Source of the DNA: Thermococcus cleftensis
GTDB taxonomy: Archaea > Methanobacteriota_B > Thermococci > Thermococcales > Thermococcaceae
Length of the DNA stretch: 64,000 nucleotides
NCBI RefSeq assembly: GCF_000265525.1
Contig: NC_018015.1
Location: forward strand, 1,648,322-1,712,321
Direction: 5' to 3'
Part shown: positions 1 to 7,548 of the stretch, piece after piece
Numbering within the stretch: the stretch's first letter is position 1
Layout of the letters: each line of letters begins with the position of its first letter
The notes under the pieces: model-generated
The model's input: the letters and a program-made list of their open reading frames with translations, nothing else
The model's database searches: none
What the model was told of the DNA's origin: nothing
Made by a program: the position numbers and the translations under genes

Positions 1-310
1 TGACGGTCAGGGGACGGCTTGAGACGTTCCTCATTCCGATCCGGAGGAGGGCCTCGACGCCTTCGTTCAGCTCTGGAGGTGCTTCAAAGATGAAGCCCTC
101 ACGGAGAACCCTTCTGATGTCCTGCCTTCTTGGAGGCATCTTTACGGCCGGCGGCCGCTTGGGGGCGGTGCCTCCCTCGAGCAGGCGGATTATCGTGGGC
201 AGGAAGATGAACAGGGCCAGGACTAGTCCAAACTTGCCCAGGAAGTACACGAGGAATATGGAAATAAAAAGACGACGAACGAAATCCGCCTCCCGGGAGC
301 GTGGGTGCAT
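1..310 (-). CDS. Partial membrane protein, C-terminus outside window
   Basis: The frame is open from an ATG at 310 to the window edge (about 103 residues seen). The start overlaps the stop of the upstream gene as TAATG, and a GAGGAGGT ribosome binding site lies inside that gene's end, so the two are translationally coupled. Residues about 13-43 form one long hydrophobic stretch, enough for one or two membrane passes, followed by a Pro/Arg-rich linker and a soluble part. The last visible residues (a glutamate-rich helix, then VSSRPLTV) suggest a beta-rich domain starting. I do not recognise the family. Coupling to an exported beta-propeller protein suggests a shared cell-surface role, which is inference. 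Confidence 0.7.
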   Translation of the reverse strand, partial: MHPRSREADFVRRLFISIFLVYFLGKFGLVLALFIFLPTIIRLLEGGTAPKRPPAVKMPPRRQDIRRVLREGFIFEAPPELNEGVEALLRIGMRNVSSRPLTV

Positions 311-2385
311 TACCTCCTCACCCTCCGGTGGAGCAGTGCCGGAAGCAGTGCGGGAATAGCGAAGAGCCCTGGCCCGCAGATGCCACCGCCGCCCTCCTTG
401 GTCTGCGTCTCGGTCTCAACATCGCCGAAGTTGCCCATTTCAAACTCCTTCAGCTTCTCCTCGCTCAGTCCTCCGGTTCTTGCCTGGGCCAGTATCTCGC
501 TGAGTGCCTTCTCCCCGTTCTTGCCCACGTTTTCCAGTGCAGCCCTTGCATTCTCCGCCAGCTCCTTCGCACCCTTCACGTCACCGTCCTTGAACTTCCC
601 GGCCGAGTCGAGGAGTGGATCAACGTAGTTCCAGAGGCGGACGTCCTTCCTCCAGTACTCGTCCACGACCGCCGCGGCTCCATCAGCCGCATCGAACAGC
701 TCCTTCTGCTCTCCTTCCAGCTTTCCGCTCATGGACACCGCCTTTCCGAGGGCGTCCTCCAAGTTCCCAGATTTGTAGCTCTCCTCAACGGGGCTTACGT
801 CGATGCCCCCTTTCGACAGTATGGCCGTATCATACTGGACCCAGAACTCCCTGAATGCGGTTATCCACGCCTCAAGAGCCTTATCCCTCGCGGCCGCGTA
901 GTTTCCGTTAAGGTATTCCTGCCTCGCCTTCTCAAGAATGGGCCCCGCGAGGTCCGCGCTGTATCCAAGCCCGTTCATCTTGTCAATCAGTTCCTCCGTT
1001 TTCTGAATGGCGTAGCTGGACACCTCGCGCAGGTAGCCCTCAGAGGGCTGGAAGTTGATCTCCTGGCCGCCGAGTCTGTATTTTTCCATCGATACCTGTG
1101 GGCTGGTGGTAGTGGTGGTGACCGTTCCGGTTGGGGTCTCTATCTCGGACCTCTTCTCCAGGGTCAGCGTCACCGTTTCGCTCTCTCCCAGATCCAGGGT
1201 AACGGTCGTTTCGTTCGAGTAGTAGCCCTCCATGCTCACCGTGATTTTGTATTTTCCTGGATTGATAGTCAGGCTGAGCGGCGACGTGCCCTTATAAACA
1301 CCGTTTATGTAAACCTCGGCCCCGCTTGGGTTGGTCTTCACCGTGAGGACCGCGTAGTTGAAGTTGAAGAAGCCGAGCTTTTCTCCCCCTGCGGCCAGGT
1401 AATCGGCCTTTTCCGTCCCGGCCACGGAGTTCGTGTTGCCAAGGTCGTAGAAGTTCACAGATGAGCCGTCCTTTATCGTCAGTACCTCTACTCCTTTATC
1501 GGTCGCGATTCCGACGTAGTGGAGCGTGACCGCCAGGTTCTTGGGGACACCTCTGGTCGCCTTTGACCATTCAACGTTTCCGTTCCTGTCCGCCAGGTAA
1601 ACCTTTCCGTCCGAGGTAAGGATCGCTATGTACTCCCCGTCCGGGGTGAACTCCAAGTCGATGACGTTTGGAACCGTCAGCTTATCGCGGAACGTCCCGT
1701 AGACGTCGAGTATCCAGACCCCGTCCTTTCCGCCGGCCGCTATCAGGGAGTTGTCCGGGCTTATTGCCAGGGCCTCGAAGTTCCTGTCGGCGCTGGAGTC
1801 GGCGTAGGGGTCGTACTTCCACCCTTCGGTTCCATCGGCCCGGTAGTAGATGACCTTGTCCCCCGCTACGACTATTGCTTTGTCCGCGAATCCAACCGAG
1901 TAGCCGACCTCTGCCGCCATGGCAACCCCGCCTGTGGTCTGGGTTTCGGGAAAGCGCAGGAACGTCAGCTTTCCGGTGTATCTGTAGGCCTCAACGCTGA
2001 AGAGCGTCCCCACGACGAACCTGTCCCCCGAAGCGGCCAGGCTCTCTATCTTCCCCTTCGTGTCAGTGCTCCAGAGGAACTCTCCGCTGGAGGCGTTTAT
2101 CACGTAGACGTCCTTCTCTCCTGCCCCCACCACGTACTTCATGTCCGGCGAAACCGCGAGGAGTTTGATGGCCTCAGGCAGTTCCGTGTGCCACACCTCG
2201 GTTCCGTTCCGGTCGAAGAGGTACACCCCATCTTCCACCCCTGCGAATATCGCCCTCCCGTCCGGGGATATGCACACCGAGTAAACTCCGATGCCCTTCG
2301 TCCAGGTGGGTGCAGCTGCAGTTGCTAGGGGGGACAGAAGGGCAAGTATCATGCCCAGGGCCACGATAAATCCTGCGTGCCTCAT
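310..2385 (-). CDS. Secreted beta-propeller/PEGA protein with CGP-CTERM anchor
   Basis: 691 residues. The start is ATG 2385 because it follows GGTGAT and opens directly into a signal peptide (MRHAGFIVALGMILALL, Ala-rich cleavage region); a longer upstream extension lacks these. Residues about 25-340 carry repeated blade-like motifs (ISPDG, WSTDTKGKIESLA, LYADRNGNVEW-like), as in PQQ/WD40-type propellers. A PEGA domain follows at about 345-410 (NPSGAEVYINGVYKGTSP). Then come a Thr-rich linker and a helical region. The protein ends with a Gly run, ICGPG, a hydrophobic stretch and HRRVRR. This is the CGP-CTERM signal, known in Thermococci as a processing and membrane-anchoring tail. Ligand unknown. 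Likely displayed on the outer cell surface. Confidence 0.85.
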   Translation of the reverse strand: MRHAGFIVALGMILALLSPLATAAAPTWTKGIGVYSVCISPDGRAIFAGVEDGVYLFDRNGTEVWHTELPEAIKLLAVSPDMKYVVGAGEKDVYVINASSGEFLWSTDTKGKIESLAASGDRFVVGTLFSVEAYRYTGKLTFLRFPETQTTGGVAMAAEVGYSVGFADKAIVVAGDKVIYYRADGTEGWKYDPYADSSADRNFEALAISPDNSLIAAGGKDGVWILDVYGTFRDKLTVPNVIDLEFTPDGEYIAILTSDGKVYLADRNGNVEWSKATRGVPKNLAVTLHYVGIATDKGVEVLTIKDGSSVNFYDLGNTNSVAGTEKADYLAAGGEKLGFFNFNYAVLTVKTNPSGAEVYINGVYKGTSPLSLTINPGKYKITVSMEGYYSNETTVTLDLGESETVTLTLEKRSEIETPTGTVTTTTTSPQVSMEKYRLGGQEINFQPSEGYLREVSSYAIQKTEELIDKMNGLGYSADLAGPILEKARQEYLNGNYAAARDKALEAWITAFREFWVQYDTAILSKGGIDVSPVEESYKSGNLEDALGKAVSMSGKLEGEQKELFDAADGAAAVVDEYWRKDVRLWNYVDPLLDSAGKFKDGDVKGAKELAENARAALENVGKNGEKALSEILAQARTGGLSEEKLKEFEMGNFGDVETETQTKEGGGGICGPGLFAIPALLPALLHRRVRR

Positions 2386-2399
2386 TGTTATCACCAGCT

Positions 2400-2411
2400 C
2401 TATCGGCTCAT
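2400..2411 (-). promoter_or_regulatory. Three-codon mini-ORF in leader of the propeller gene
   Basis: On the minus strand a strong GGAGGTG ribosome binding site is followed by ATG AGC CGA TAG, which ends 14 bases before the ATG of the propeller gene. The main gene has its own GGTGAT site starting just after the mini-ORF stop. It may be chance, or a translational coupling device. Confidence 0.3.
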
Positions 2412-2460
2412 ATCGACACCTCCGCTGATTATATCCAGGGTTGGCTGATTTGACGTTTTT

Positions 2461-2478
2461 AATCAAAAAACGCAAAAA
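2461..2478 (-). terminator. T-rich terminator after the coiled-coil operon
   Basis: Directly after the stop of the 2479 gene the minus strand reads two T-runs (TTTTTGCGTTTTTT) without a hairpin, the usual form of archaeal intrinsic termination. It separates the operon from the propeller gene, which has TATA-like ATTAAAAAC and GATATAATC sequences just downstream. Confidence 0.5.
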
Positions 2479-3093
2479 TCAAAGCTCTTCCAGCCAGTCC
2501 TCCTTCCTCTTTGTCCTCTCTTCACCGGTCACCTTCTCGGCGGCAGCGTCAGGCTCCAGCTCGCCCTCCTTTACAGCATGTATCGTCCTCATTATCTCCG
2601 CCAGCTCCTCGTCCTCCTCGAACTCAACGCCGGTCCCGATGGTCTGGTCGGTCATTCCGAGCATTCTGTTGAGGTTCTCGTTGAAGTTCTGGGCGTCGAG
2701 CTGCATCTCGGTAAGGTGGCTTTCGAGCTCCTCGGGCGACATTCTCTTCAACAGGTCCCAGGTGGGTGTGCCCCTGAGTATGCTCTCGTTCTCCTTGATT
2801 ATCACGAGGTTGCTGATGAGCATCAGCTGCTTGTTGAGGGCCATGTGGGTCTTCTGGAGGTTCTTCTTGCGCTGGTTGAGGGTCTTTATCTTCGTCGCTA
2901 TCGTCAGCTCCTCGCTCTTGGTTCTTGCCTTTTTGGCTTTTTCAAAGAGCCTCGCTATCTCCTGGTCTATCGAGGCTATCTCCTTCTCCACCTTCTCTAT
3001 CTGGTACTCCAGCTTGATCTGGCTCTCCCTGAGCTTTGGAAGGGGTATGTCAAGGGGGTTCTTCTTTCCAAAAAAGCGGGAGAGGACGCTCAT
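2479..3093 (-). CDS. ESCRT-III/Snf7-like coiled-coil protein A
   Basis: 204 residues. The N-terminus is short and basic (MSVLSRFFGKKNP). Two long charged helices fill residues about 20-100 (KLEYQIEKVEKEI, TKIKTLNQRKKNLQKT), then comes a SPEELE-LTEMQLDAQNFNE segment, and the C-terminus is acidic (EFEEDEELAEIMRTI). This order, the net charge switch and the size match ESCRT-III/CHMP proteins, which polymerise on membranes, but I see this only by eye. It overlaps its upstream paralogue by 4 bases, so the two are co-translated and probably form a heteropolymer pair. There is no MIM-like C-terminal motif I can be sure of and no Vps4-type ATPase nearby. It could instead be a generic coiled-coil protein. 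Confidence 0.6.
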   Translation of the reverse strand: MSVLSRFFGKKNPLDIPLPKLRESQIKLEYQIEKVEKEIASIDQEIARLFEKAKKARTKSEELTIATKIKTLNQRKKNLQKTHMALNKQLMLISNLVIIKENESILRGTPTWDLLKRMSPEELESHLTEMQLDAQNFNENLNRMLGMTDQTIGTGVEFEEDEELAEIMRTIHAVKEGELEPDAAAEKVTGEERTKRKEDWLEEL

Positions 3094-3689
3094 AGCTCCT
3101 CGTCCTCCTCGAGCCTGCGGTCTATGGAGACGACCTTCTCGGCGACGTCCTCAACGTCAGCCTCTCCTGCCTCGACCTGGCTCCAGGCCTTCATGAGCTC
3201 CCGCTCGGTCTGGTCCTCGGTCTCCTCGAACTCCGCAACCTCCATCTCGAAGACCCTGTTGAGGCTGTCCACCATCTCGTCGAACTCCTTGCCGTCGAGG
3301 TTTATCTTTATCAGCGCCTGCTCCAGCTCCTCCGGCTCGACGCTGTTGAGCTTCTCCCAGACCCCGGTCTTCCTCAGCTCCTTCTCGTATTTCTTCACGA
3401 TTATCAGATTCTTTATGAGGGTGTACTGCTTCTGGGCAGTGGTGAAGTCCTTGAGCTTGAGCTTCTGCTCCATGTCGAGGCTCTTGATTTCCTGGGCGAG
3501 CATCTTCTTCTTGAGCTTGTCAGCTCCGATTCCCTCCTGGAAGAGCTGCTTCTTCCTCTTTTCAATCTGGTTGATGTCCTTCTTGAGCCTCTCGAGCCTG
3601 TTCCTCAGCCTTATCTCCTCGGCCTGAAGCTCCCTCAGCGAGAGCTTTTCGATGGTGTTCTTCCTTCCAAACATATCACGTATTTTCAT
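3090..3689 (-). CDS. ESCRT-III/Snf7-like coiled-coil protein B
   Basis: 199 residues, paralogous to the next gene: the same start pattern (MKIRDMFGRKNT), the same basic helical hairpin (residues about 18-100), the same 'LIKNLIIVKKYEKELRKTG' segment matching 'LISNLVIIKENESILRGTP' in the partner, a SVEPEELEQAL/EPEELE segment, and an acidic tail ending in LEEDEEL. A GGGAGGTG ribosome binding site precedes ATG 3689. It sits third in a four-gene operon and shares an ATGA overlap with protein A. The tandem paralogue arrangement recalls CHMP-type subunits that co-assemble. Function on membranes or DNA is inference; some genomes label such proteins simply as coiled-coil or chromosome-assembly proteins. 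Confidence 0.6.
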   Translation of the reverse strand: MKIRDMFGRKNTIEKLSLRELQAEEIRLRNRLERLKKDINQIEKRKKQLFQEGIGADKLKKKMLAQEIKSLDMEQKLKLKDFTTAQKQYTLIKNLIIVKKYEKELRKTGVWEKLNSVEPEELEQALIKINLDGKEFDEMVDSLNRVFEMEVAEFEETEDQTERELMKAWSQVEAGEADVEDVAEKVVSIDRRLEEDEEL

Positions 3690-3731
3690 TTTTTCACACC
3701 TCCCACGGGAAGGAAAGATGAAACCGTCAAA

Positions 3732-5579
3732 TCAGAGGAACCCCTCCTTGACGAGGACGTAGCCGACGCCCTCGACGAACTTGGTTATGTAGCCCTTCTC
3801 CTTTGACAGCTCGTGGAACGCCCTCTTCACGACCTCCTCGGCGAAGTGCTCCAGGGCCTCCTCCAGCCTCACGTAGCCCCTCATTATTATCTTCTCCTCC
3901 AGGAAGTCCTTGACCTTGGCGAGAAGCTCCTCGTCCCTCTCAAGGCGGAGCATCGGCTCGAAGGCTCTAGCATATTCGTCGTGCGGGTTGTATATCAGCT
4001 CGCCGCTCTCAAGGTCGAGCAGGGCTAAAGAGACGTTCTCGGATATGAAGTTCCTGTGGAAGTCGCCCGAATTGACGTAGTTTGCTATCCTCCTCTCGAA
4101 GCCCGTTGGGGAGGCAACGAGGAGGACGATGCGGCCGTTCTTGGCCTCATCACGGGCATCAACCAGGAGCGCGTTGATATCTGCCAGCTCGAGGGGGTCG
4201 GTGTCGAAGCCGACCTCGGCGTAGCGCTCGGACCTTCCATAGAAGAGCGCCTTTACGGTTATCTCCTCCTTCTTTCCGAGGAGCTTCTTCTCCTTGAGCC
4301 TGACCTCCACCAGTCTGTTGTCGGGGACGTTCTTGAGGTCCCTCTCGCTCAGCTTTCCTGCGTAGGCGCTCTTGTCGAAGGTCTTCCTCTCCTCGACGGA
4401 CTCCACCTTGAAGGTCCTGCCCAGGAGCTTCACCTCGTCCCTGAACTTGCTCCTTATCCTCCCGACGAAGTTCATCTCGAGCATTCTCGCCTCGTCGAGC
4501 CTGACGAAGCGCGAGCCCTTCTCGACCTTGCCGGCCAGGCTCATTACCTCCTTTATCCGCCTGGTCACCTCGTCCTCCTTTTCCTTCAGCTCAAGCTCCC
4601 TCTTCCTGAGTTCCATTTCCTTTTCCTTGAGCTCAAGCTCCTTCCTCCTTATCTCGGCCTCCATGGCTTCAATGCTAGCCATCATTTCCCTCTGCATTCT
4701 GTCGAGCTCTGCCTCGAGGGTTCTCCTTGCCTCCTCGTCCTTCATTCTGCTTATCTCCTCGATGAGCCTCTGCCTCTCCTCCTCGAACTGTCTTCTCATC
4801 TCCTCCTTCTCCTGAATGAGCCTCGATATCTCGGCTTCCTTCGCGGTTTCAAGCCTTCTCCTGAGCTCTTCTTTCTCCCTCTCGAAGTTCCTGCGCATAT
4901 CCTCCATCTGTCTCCTCAGCTCCTCCATCTCCCGCTCTTTAGCTTCTAGTCTTCTCTGGTACGTTCTCTCCACTGCCTGCGTCTCCTCTCCGGCCATCGT
5001 GAGGAAGTCCCTGAACCAGTCGAAGCGCATCGTCGCCTCGGCTATGGCCGCGTTTATCTTGCTCTTGTAGGAGTCCCACTTGGTCTTGAGGAACCCCCTC
5101 AGGGGAAGCTTTATCGAGGGGTCGTTGAGGGCATCGTCAATCCACCTGTCCACGCCGTGGTAGTACTCCCTGAGGAGGCCAAGGACGTTGTTATCCCTGT
5201 GCATTATCTTCTTCATTATGTCCTCCTTGGAGTATATCTCGAAGACGTTGTAGCGTAGAACCCTCTCGAGGGCCTCCAGCTCCCTGTCCCTGTACCTCCT
5301 GCTCGCCGGCAGGTAGGTTTCCCCGTTCTGCCTGAAGCTCCAGGCGAGTATGGCCAAAGCTCCCTCGAACTTGCCCCGGAAGTGCATGTCGAGGTCCTTC
5401 AGGAACTCGCCGCACTCCCCGTCGAGGTAGCGGTCGTAGTTCTCCTCTATCTGGAGCCAGAGCCTTTCCCTTCTGGAGAAGCTCTCCACGCCGATGTCGA
5501 GGCCCTCCTTCAGGACGCGCTCGGCAGGCTTCAAAAGCTCCTTAACACAGTCGGTTCGTCCTTCCTCAAATACCCCCAT
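3732..5579 (-). CDS. Long coiled-coil protein of the ESCRT-III-like operon
   Basis: 615 residues. ATG 5579 follows GGGTGGT and sits one base after the TGA of the upstream gene; an in-frame ATG 11 codons earlier would run into that gene. Three parts can be seen: an N-terminal alpha-helical domain (about 1-190) with no recognised motif, a very long Glu/Arg/Lys heptad coiled coil (about 195-340, repeated EMEELRRQ/EELRRRLE/KELELKEKE units), and a C-terminal mixed domain (about 350-615) containing a FYGRSERYAEVGFD-like strand region and a terminal winged-helix-like stretch ending YVLVKEGFL. No Walker motif is present, so it is not an SMC protein. It probably scaffolds or recruits the two small coiled-coil partners. 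Confidence 0.75.
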   Translation of the reverse strand: MGVFEEGRTDCVKELLKPAERVLKEGLDIGVESFSRRERLWLQIEENYDRYLDGECGEFLKDLDMHFRGKFEGALAILAWSFRQNGETYLPASRRYRDRELEALERVLRYNVFEIYSKEDIMKKIMHRDNNVLGLLREYYHGVDRWIDDALNDPSIKLPLRGFLKTKWDSYKSKINAAIAEATMRFDWFRDFLTMAGEETQAVERTYQRRLEAKEREMEELRRQMEDMRRNFEREKEELRRRLETAKEAEISRLIQEKEEMRRQFEEERQRLIEEISRMKDEEARRTLEAELDRMQREMMASIEAMEAEIRRKELELKEKEMELRKRELELKEKEDEVTRRIKEVMSLAGKVEKGSRFVRLDEARMLEMNFVGRIRSKFRDEVKLLGRTFKVESVEERKTFDKSAYAGKLSERDLKNVPDNRLVEVRLKEKKLLGKKEEITVKALFYGRSERYAEVGFDTDPLELADINALLVDARDEAKNGRIVLLVASPTGFERRIANYVNSGDFHRNFISENVSLALLDLESGELIYNPHDEYARAFEPMLRLERDEELLAKVKDFLEEKIIMRGYVRLEEALEHFAEEVVKRAFHELSKEKGYITKFVEGVGYVLVKEGFL

Positions 5580-5580
5580 C

Positions 5581-6096
5581 TCAACCACCCGCGAAGAGCT
5601 TAAGCTCTTCATCTATCCTTTCGGCGAGAAAATCAACGGCATCGCCGTAGCCTTCAATCTCCAGGGTTACCTTTGTCCTTCCGTTTCCTTCGATGGTGGC
5701 CCTTATGGTGGCCCTTCCCTTTCTGGTGTACACGCTGTAAACCTTCGCCTCGTTTTCTGAGTGGGAATAGCCGGCGTTCATCTTGGAGAGCAGGTAGTCG
5801 ATGAACCTCTCGACGACCTTCCTCTCCTCGCCGATGGTGTATTCAAGGGTCCTCCTCTTTGCCCTGACCCTGTTCTCGACCCTCTTTGCGCTGTACACCT
5901 CGACCTTCTCCTCGGCGTTGCCCTCAAGCCTCGAGAAAAGCTCCTCCAGGAACTCCTGGGGCTCGTCCGTTTCGATGTAGAAAACCACCCCTCTGGGCTT
6001 TTTCACGGTGGCTCGTGAGGACCATTTGTCCAGAAGATAGTCTATGCGCTTTCTCTCGGCATCGTTATCGTACGTGACGAAGATTATGTAGCCCAT
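5581..6096 (-). CDS. Uncharacterised protein, first gene of the coiled-coil operon
   Basis: 171 residues from ATG 6096; GTG 6105 is an alternative, and the GGTG between them fits either poorly. The N-terminal half (MGYIIFVTYDNDAERKRID, then a VVFYIETDEPQEF strand-helix) looks like a small alpha/beta domain. The second half alternates strands and helices (YTRKGRATIRATIEG, KVTLEIEGYGDAVDFLAE). It resembles a lipid- or ligand-binding SRPBCC-like or ferredoxin-like fold only vaguely, and I cannot name a family. The stop codon is one base before the next start, so it is co-translated with the long coiled-coil protein. Confidence 0.7.
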   Translation of the reverse strand: MGYIIFVTYDNDAERKRIDYLLDKWSSRATVKKPRGVVFYIETDEPQEFLEELFSRLEGNAEEKVEVYSAKRVENRVRAKRRTLEYTIGEERKVVERFIDYLLSKMNAGYSHSENEAKVYSVYTRKGRATIRATIEGNGRTKVTLEIEGYGDAVDFLAERIDEELKLFAGG

Positions 6097-6127
6097 ACGC
6101 ACCACTGCGATGGATTAGTCGTTCATC

Positions 6128-6136
6128 TTATTTAAA
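6128..6136 (-). promoter_or_regulatory. TATA box of the coiled-coil operon
   Basis: The minus strand reads TTTAAATAA about 30 bases before the GTG/ATG starts at 6105/6096, giving an almost leaderless transcript. It is the only good promoter upstream of the four genes. Confidence 0.55.
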
Positions 6137-6358
6137 GTTTTCTCCGATTTGGAGGATACTCTGTGCCTCTGTAATGCCCTTGACTGGATTTAGCTGGCTC
6201 ATTCATAACGAAGTTTTACCGTGTTTGGCGGACCGCTGGAACCTCCCGTGGTGATGTTGCGTTTCCCAGACGTTAGGGCGTTATGGAATAAATGGTTTTC
6301 GCCCCATGAAAAGTTCAACCGTTATCGTGTCCCAAAACAAATAAATACGTTCCGAGAG

Positions 6359-6366
6359 ATATAAAA
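6359..6366 (+). promoter_or_regulatory. TATA box of the pentapeptide channel gene
   Basis: ATATAAAA lies 43 bases before the ATG at 6409, giving an expected transcript start near 6385-6390. The rest of the 312-base divergent gap (6097-6408) holds no gene I can recognise. Confidence 0.5.
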
Positions 6367-6408
6367 CCGCCCTTCGCACTCCACCCACAGCTTTCCGGGC
6401 TGGTGTCC

Positions 6409-7542
6409 ATGAGGTGCGTCCACAGCTACCGCCACAACCCCATCAAGGAGTGCCCCCGAGAGGCGGCAGAGGATTCGGCATTCTGCCCGTTCCATGAGCC
6501 GGTTGGGGGAAAGGACTTTGAGAGGGCTGACCTCTCTGGCGAGGATCTGGAGGAGGCCTACCTCTCGGGCGCCAACCTGAGAAAGGCCAACCTCGAGGGG
6601 GGCAACCTCCGCCACGCCGACCTCAGCGATGCCGACCTCTCCCACGCCAACCTCGCCTGGGCACACCTGGAGGGCTCGGATCTAAGCGGCGCCAACCTCT
6701 CCCACGCCAGCCTGAGCAGTTCCCGCCTCGAGGGCGCTGACTTAAGCGGAGCGAAACTCATTCACGCCGACCTTTCCCTCGCGAGCCTTGAGAACGCCAC
6801 CCTTGCCAGCGCTGACCTCCAGGGTGCGGAGCTCTACGGGGCAAACCTGAGCGGGGCGAACCTCTTCAGCGCGGACTTCAGGGGTGCGAAACTCTACGGA
6901 GTCTCCTTAACCGGCGCCAAGAACCTGCGCTACGCGAGGTTCGACGAGATCGTCGTTGAGGAAGTCATCGGCGACCGGCTCGCTCGGCAGGGTAAGTATT
7001 CGGAAGCCCTCGAATCGTACAACCGGGCGATAGACGTCTACCTCCTCCTCAAGAAGCTCTTCGCGGAACAGGGAATATACGAGGCCGCGAGCAGGTACTC
7101 CATAGGCGAGTGGCGCGTTCGCGGGAAGATTCAAAGACTGGCCCACAAAGCCCTGGGACGGGCGCACGTCGAGGCGTTTCTTCCGCTTACGGCGAGGTTC
7201 AGGAAGAGGTGGCTGGCGTTTCTTGAGGGCCACCTCCGCTGGCTCGCCAACCGCTTTCTCTGGTACATCTCCAGCTACGGTGAGAGTCCCTGGCGGGTCT
7301 TCCTGACAACGGTGGGGGTTATACTCGCCTACGCCGCCCTTTACAGCCATCTCGGCGCGGTTGAGGGAGCGGGAAGCTTCGCGGAGAACCTCTACTTCAG
7401 CGTGGTCACCTTCACAACCGTCGGCTACGGCGACTACGTTCCAAAGCCCGGCTACCACCTCTTAGCCGTGAGTGAGGCCTTTCTTGGAGCGTTTATGATG
7501 GCCTTCTTTGTCGTCGTGCTGAGCAGGAGGGTGATAAGGTAA
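6409..7542 (+). CDS. Pentapeptide-repeat potassium-type channel
   Basis: 377 residues from ATG 6409 (GGTG seven bases upstream; GTG 6403 is in frame). Residues about 5-32 hold a Cys/His cluster (CVHSYRHNPIKEC, CPFHE) that may bind metal. About 38-175 are pentapeptide repeats (A-D/N-L-S-G pattern), which fold as a right-handed beta helix. A helical linker follows. Two membrane helices in the last 100 residues flank a pore loop with the filter TVGYGD, diagnostic of K+ channels of the Ion_trans_2 (2TM) class. The repeats are probably a cytoplasmic sensor or assembly domain. It converges with the kinase gene, 6 bases apart. Ion selectivity is inferred from the filter. Confidence 0.85.
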   Translation: MRCVHSYRHNPIKECPREAAEDSAFCPFHEPVGGKDFERADLSGEDLEEAYLSGANLRKANLEGGNLRHADLSDADLSHANLAWAHLEGSDLSGANLSHASLSSSRLEGADLSGAKLIHADLSLASLENATLASADLQGAELYGANLSGANLFSADFRGAKLYGVSLTGAKNLRYARFDEIVVEEVIGDRLARQGKYSEALESYNRAIDVYLLLKKLFAEQGIYEAASRYSIGEWRVRGKIQRLAHKALGRAHVEAFLPLTARFRKRWLAFLEGHLRWLANRFLWYISSYGESPWRVFLTTVGVILAYAALYSHLGAVEGAGSFAENLYFSVVTFTTVGYGDYVPKPGYHLLAVSEAFLGAFMMAFFVVVLSRRVIR

Positions 7543-7548
7543 AAGAAG

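Noticed and set aside
3732-5579. SMC-like protein
   Set aside because: No Walker A/B or signature motif at either end despite the long coiled coil.
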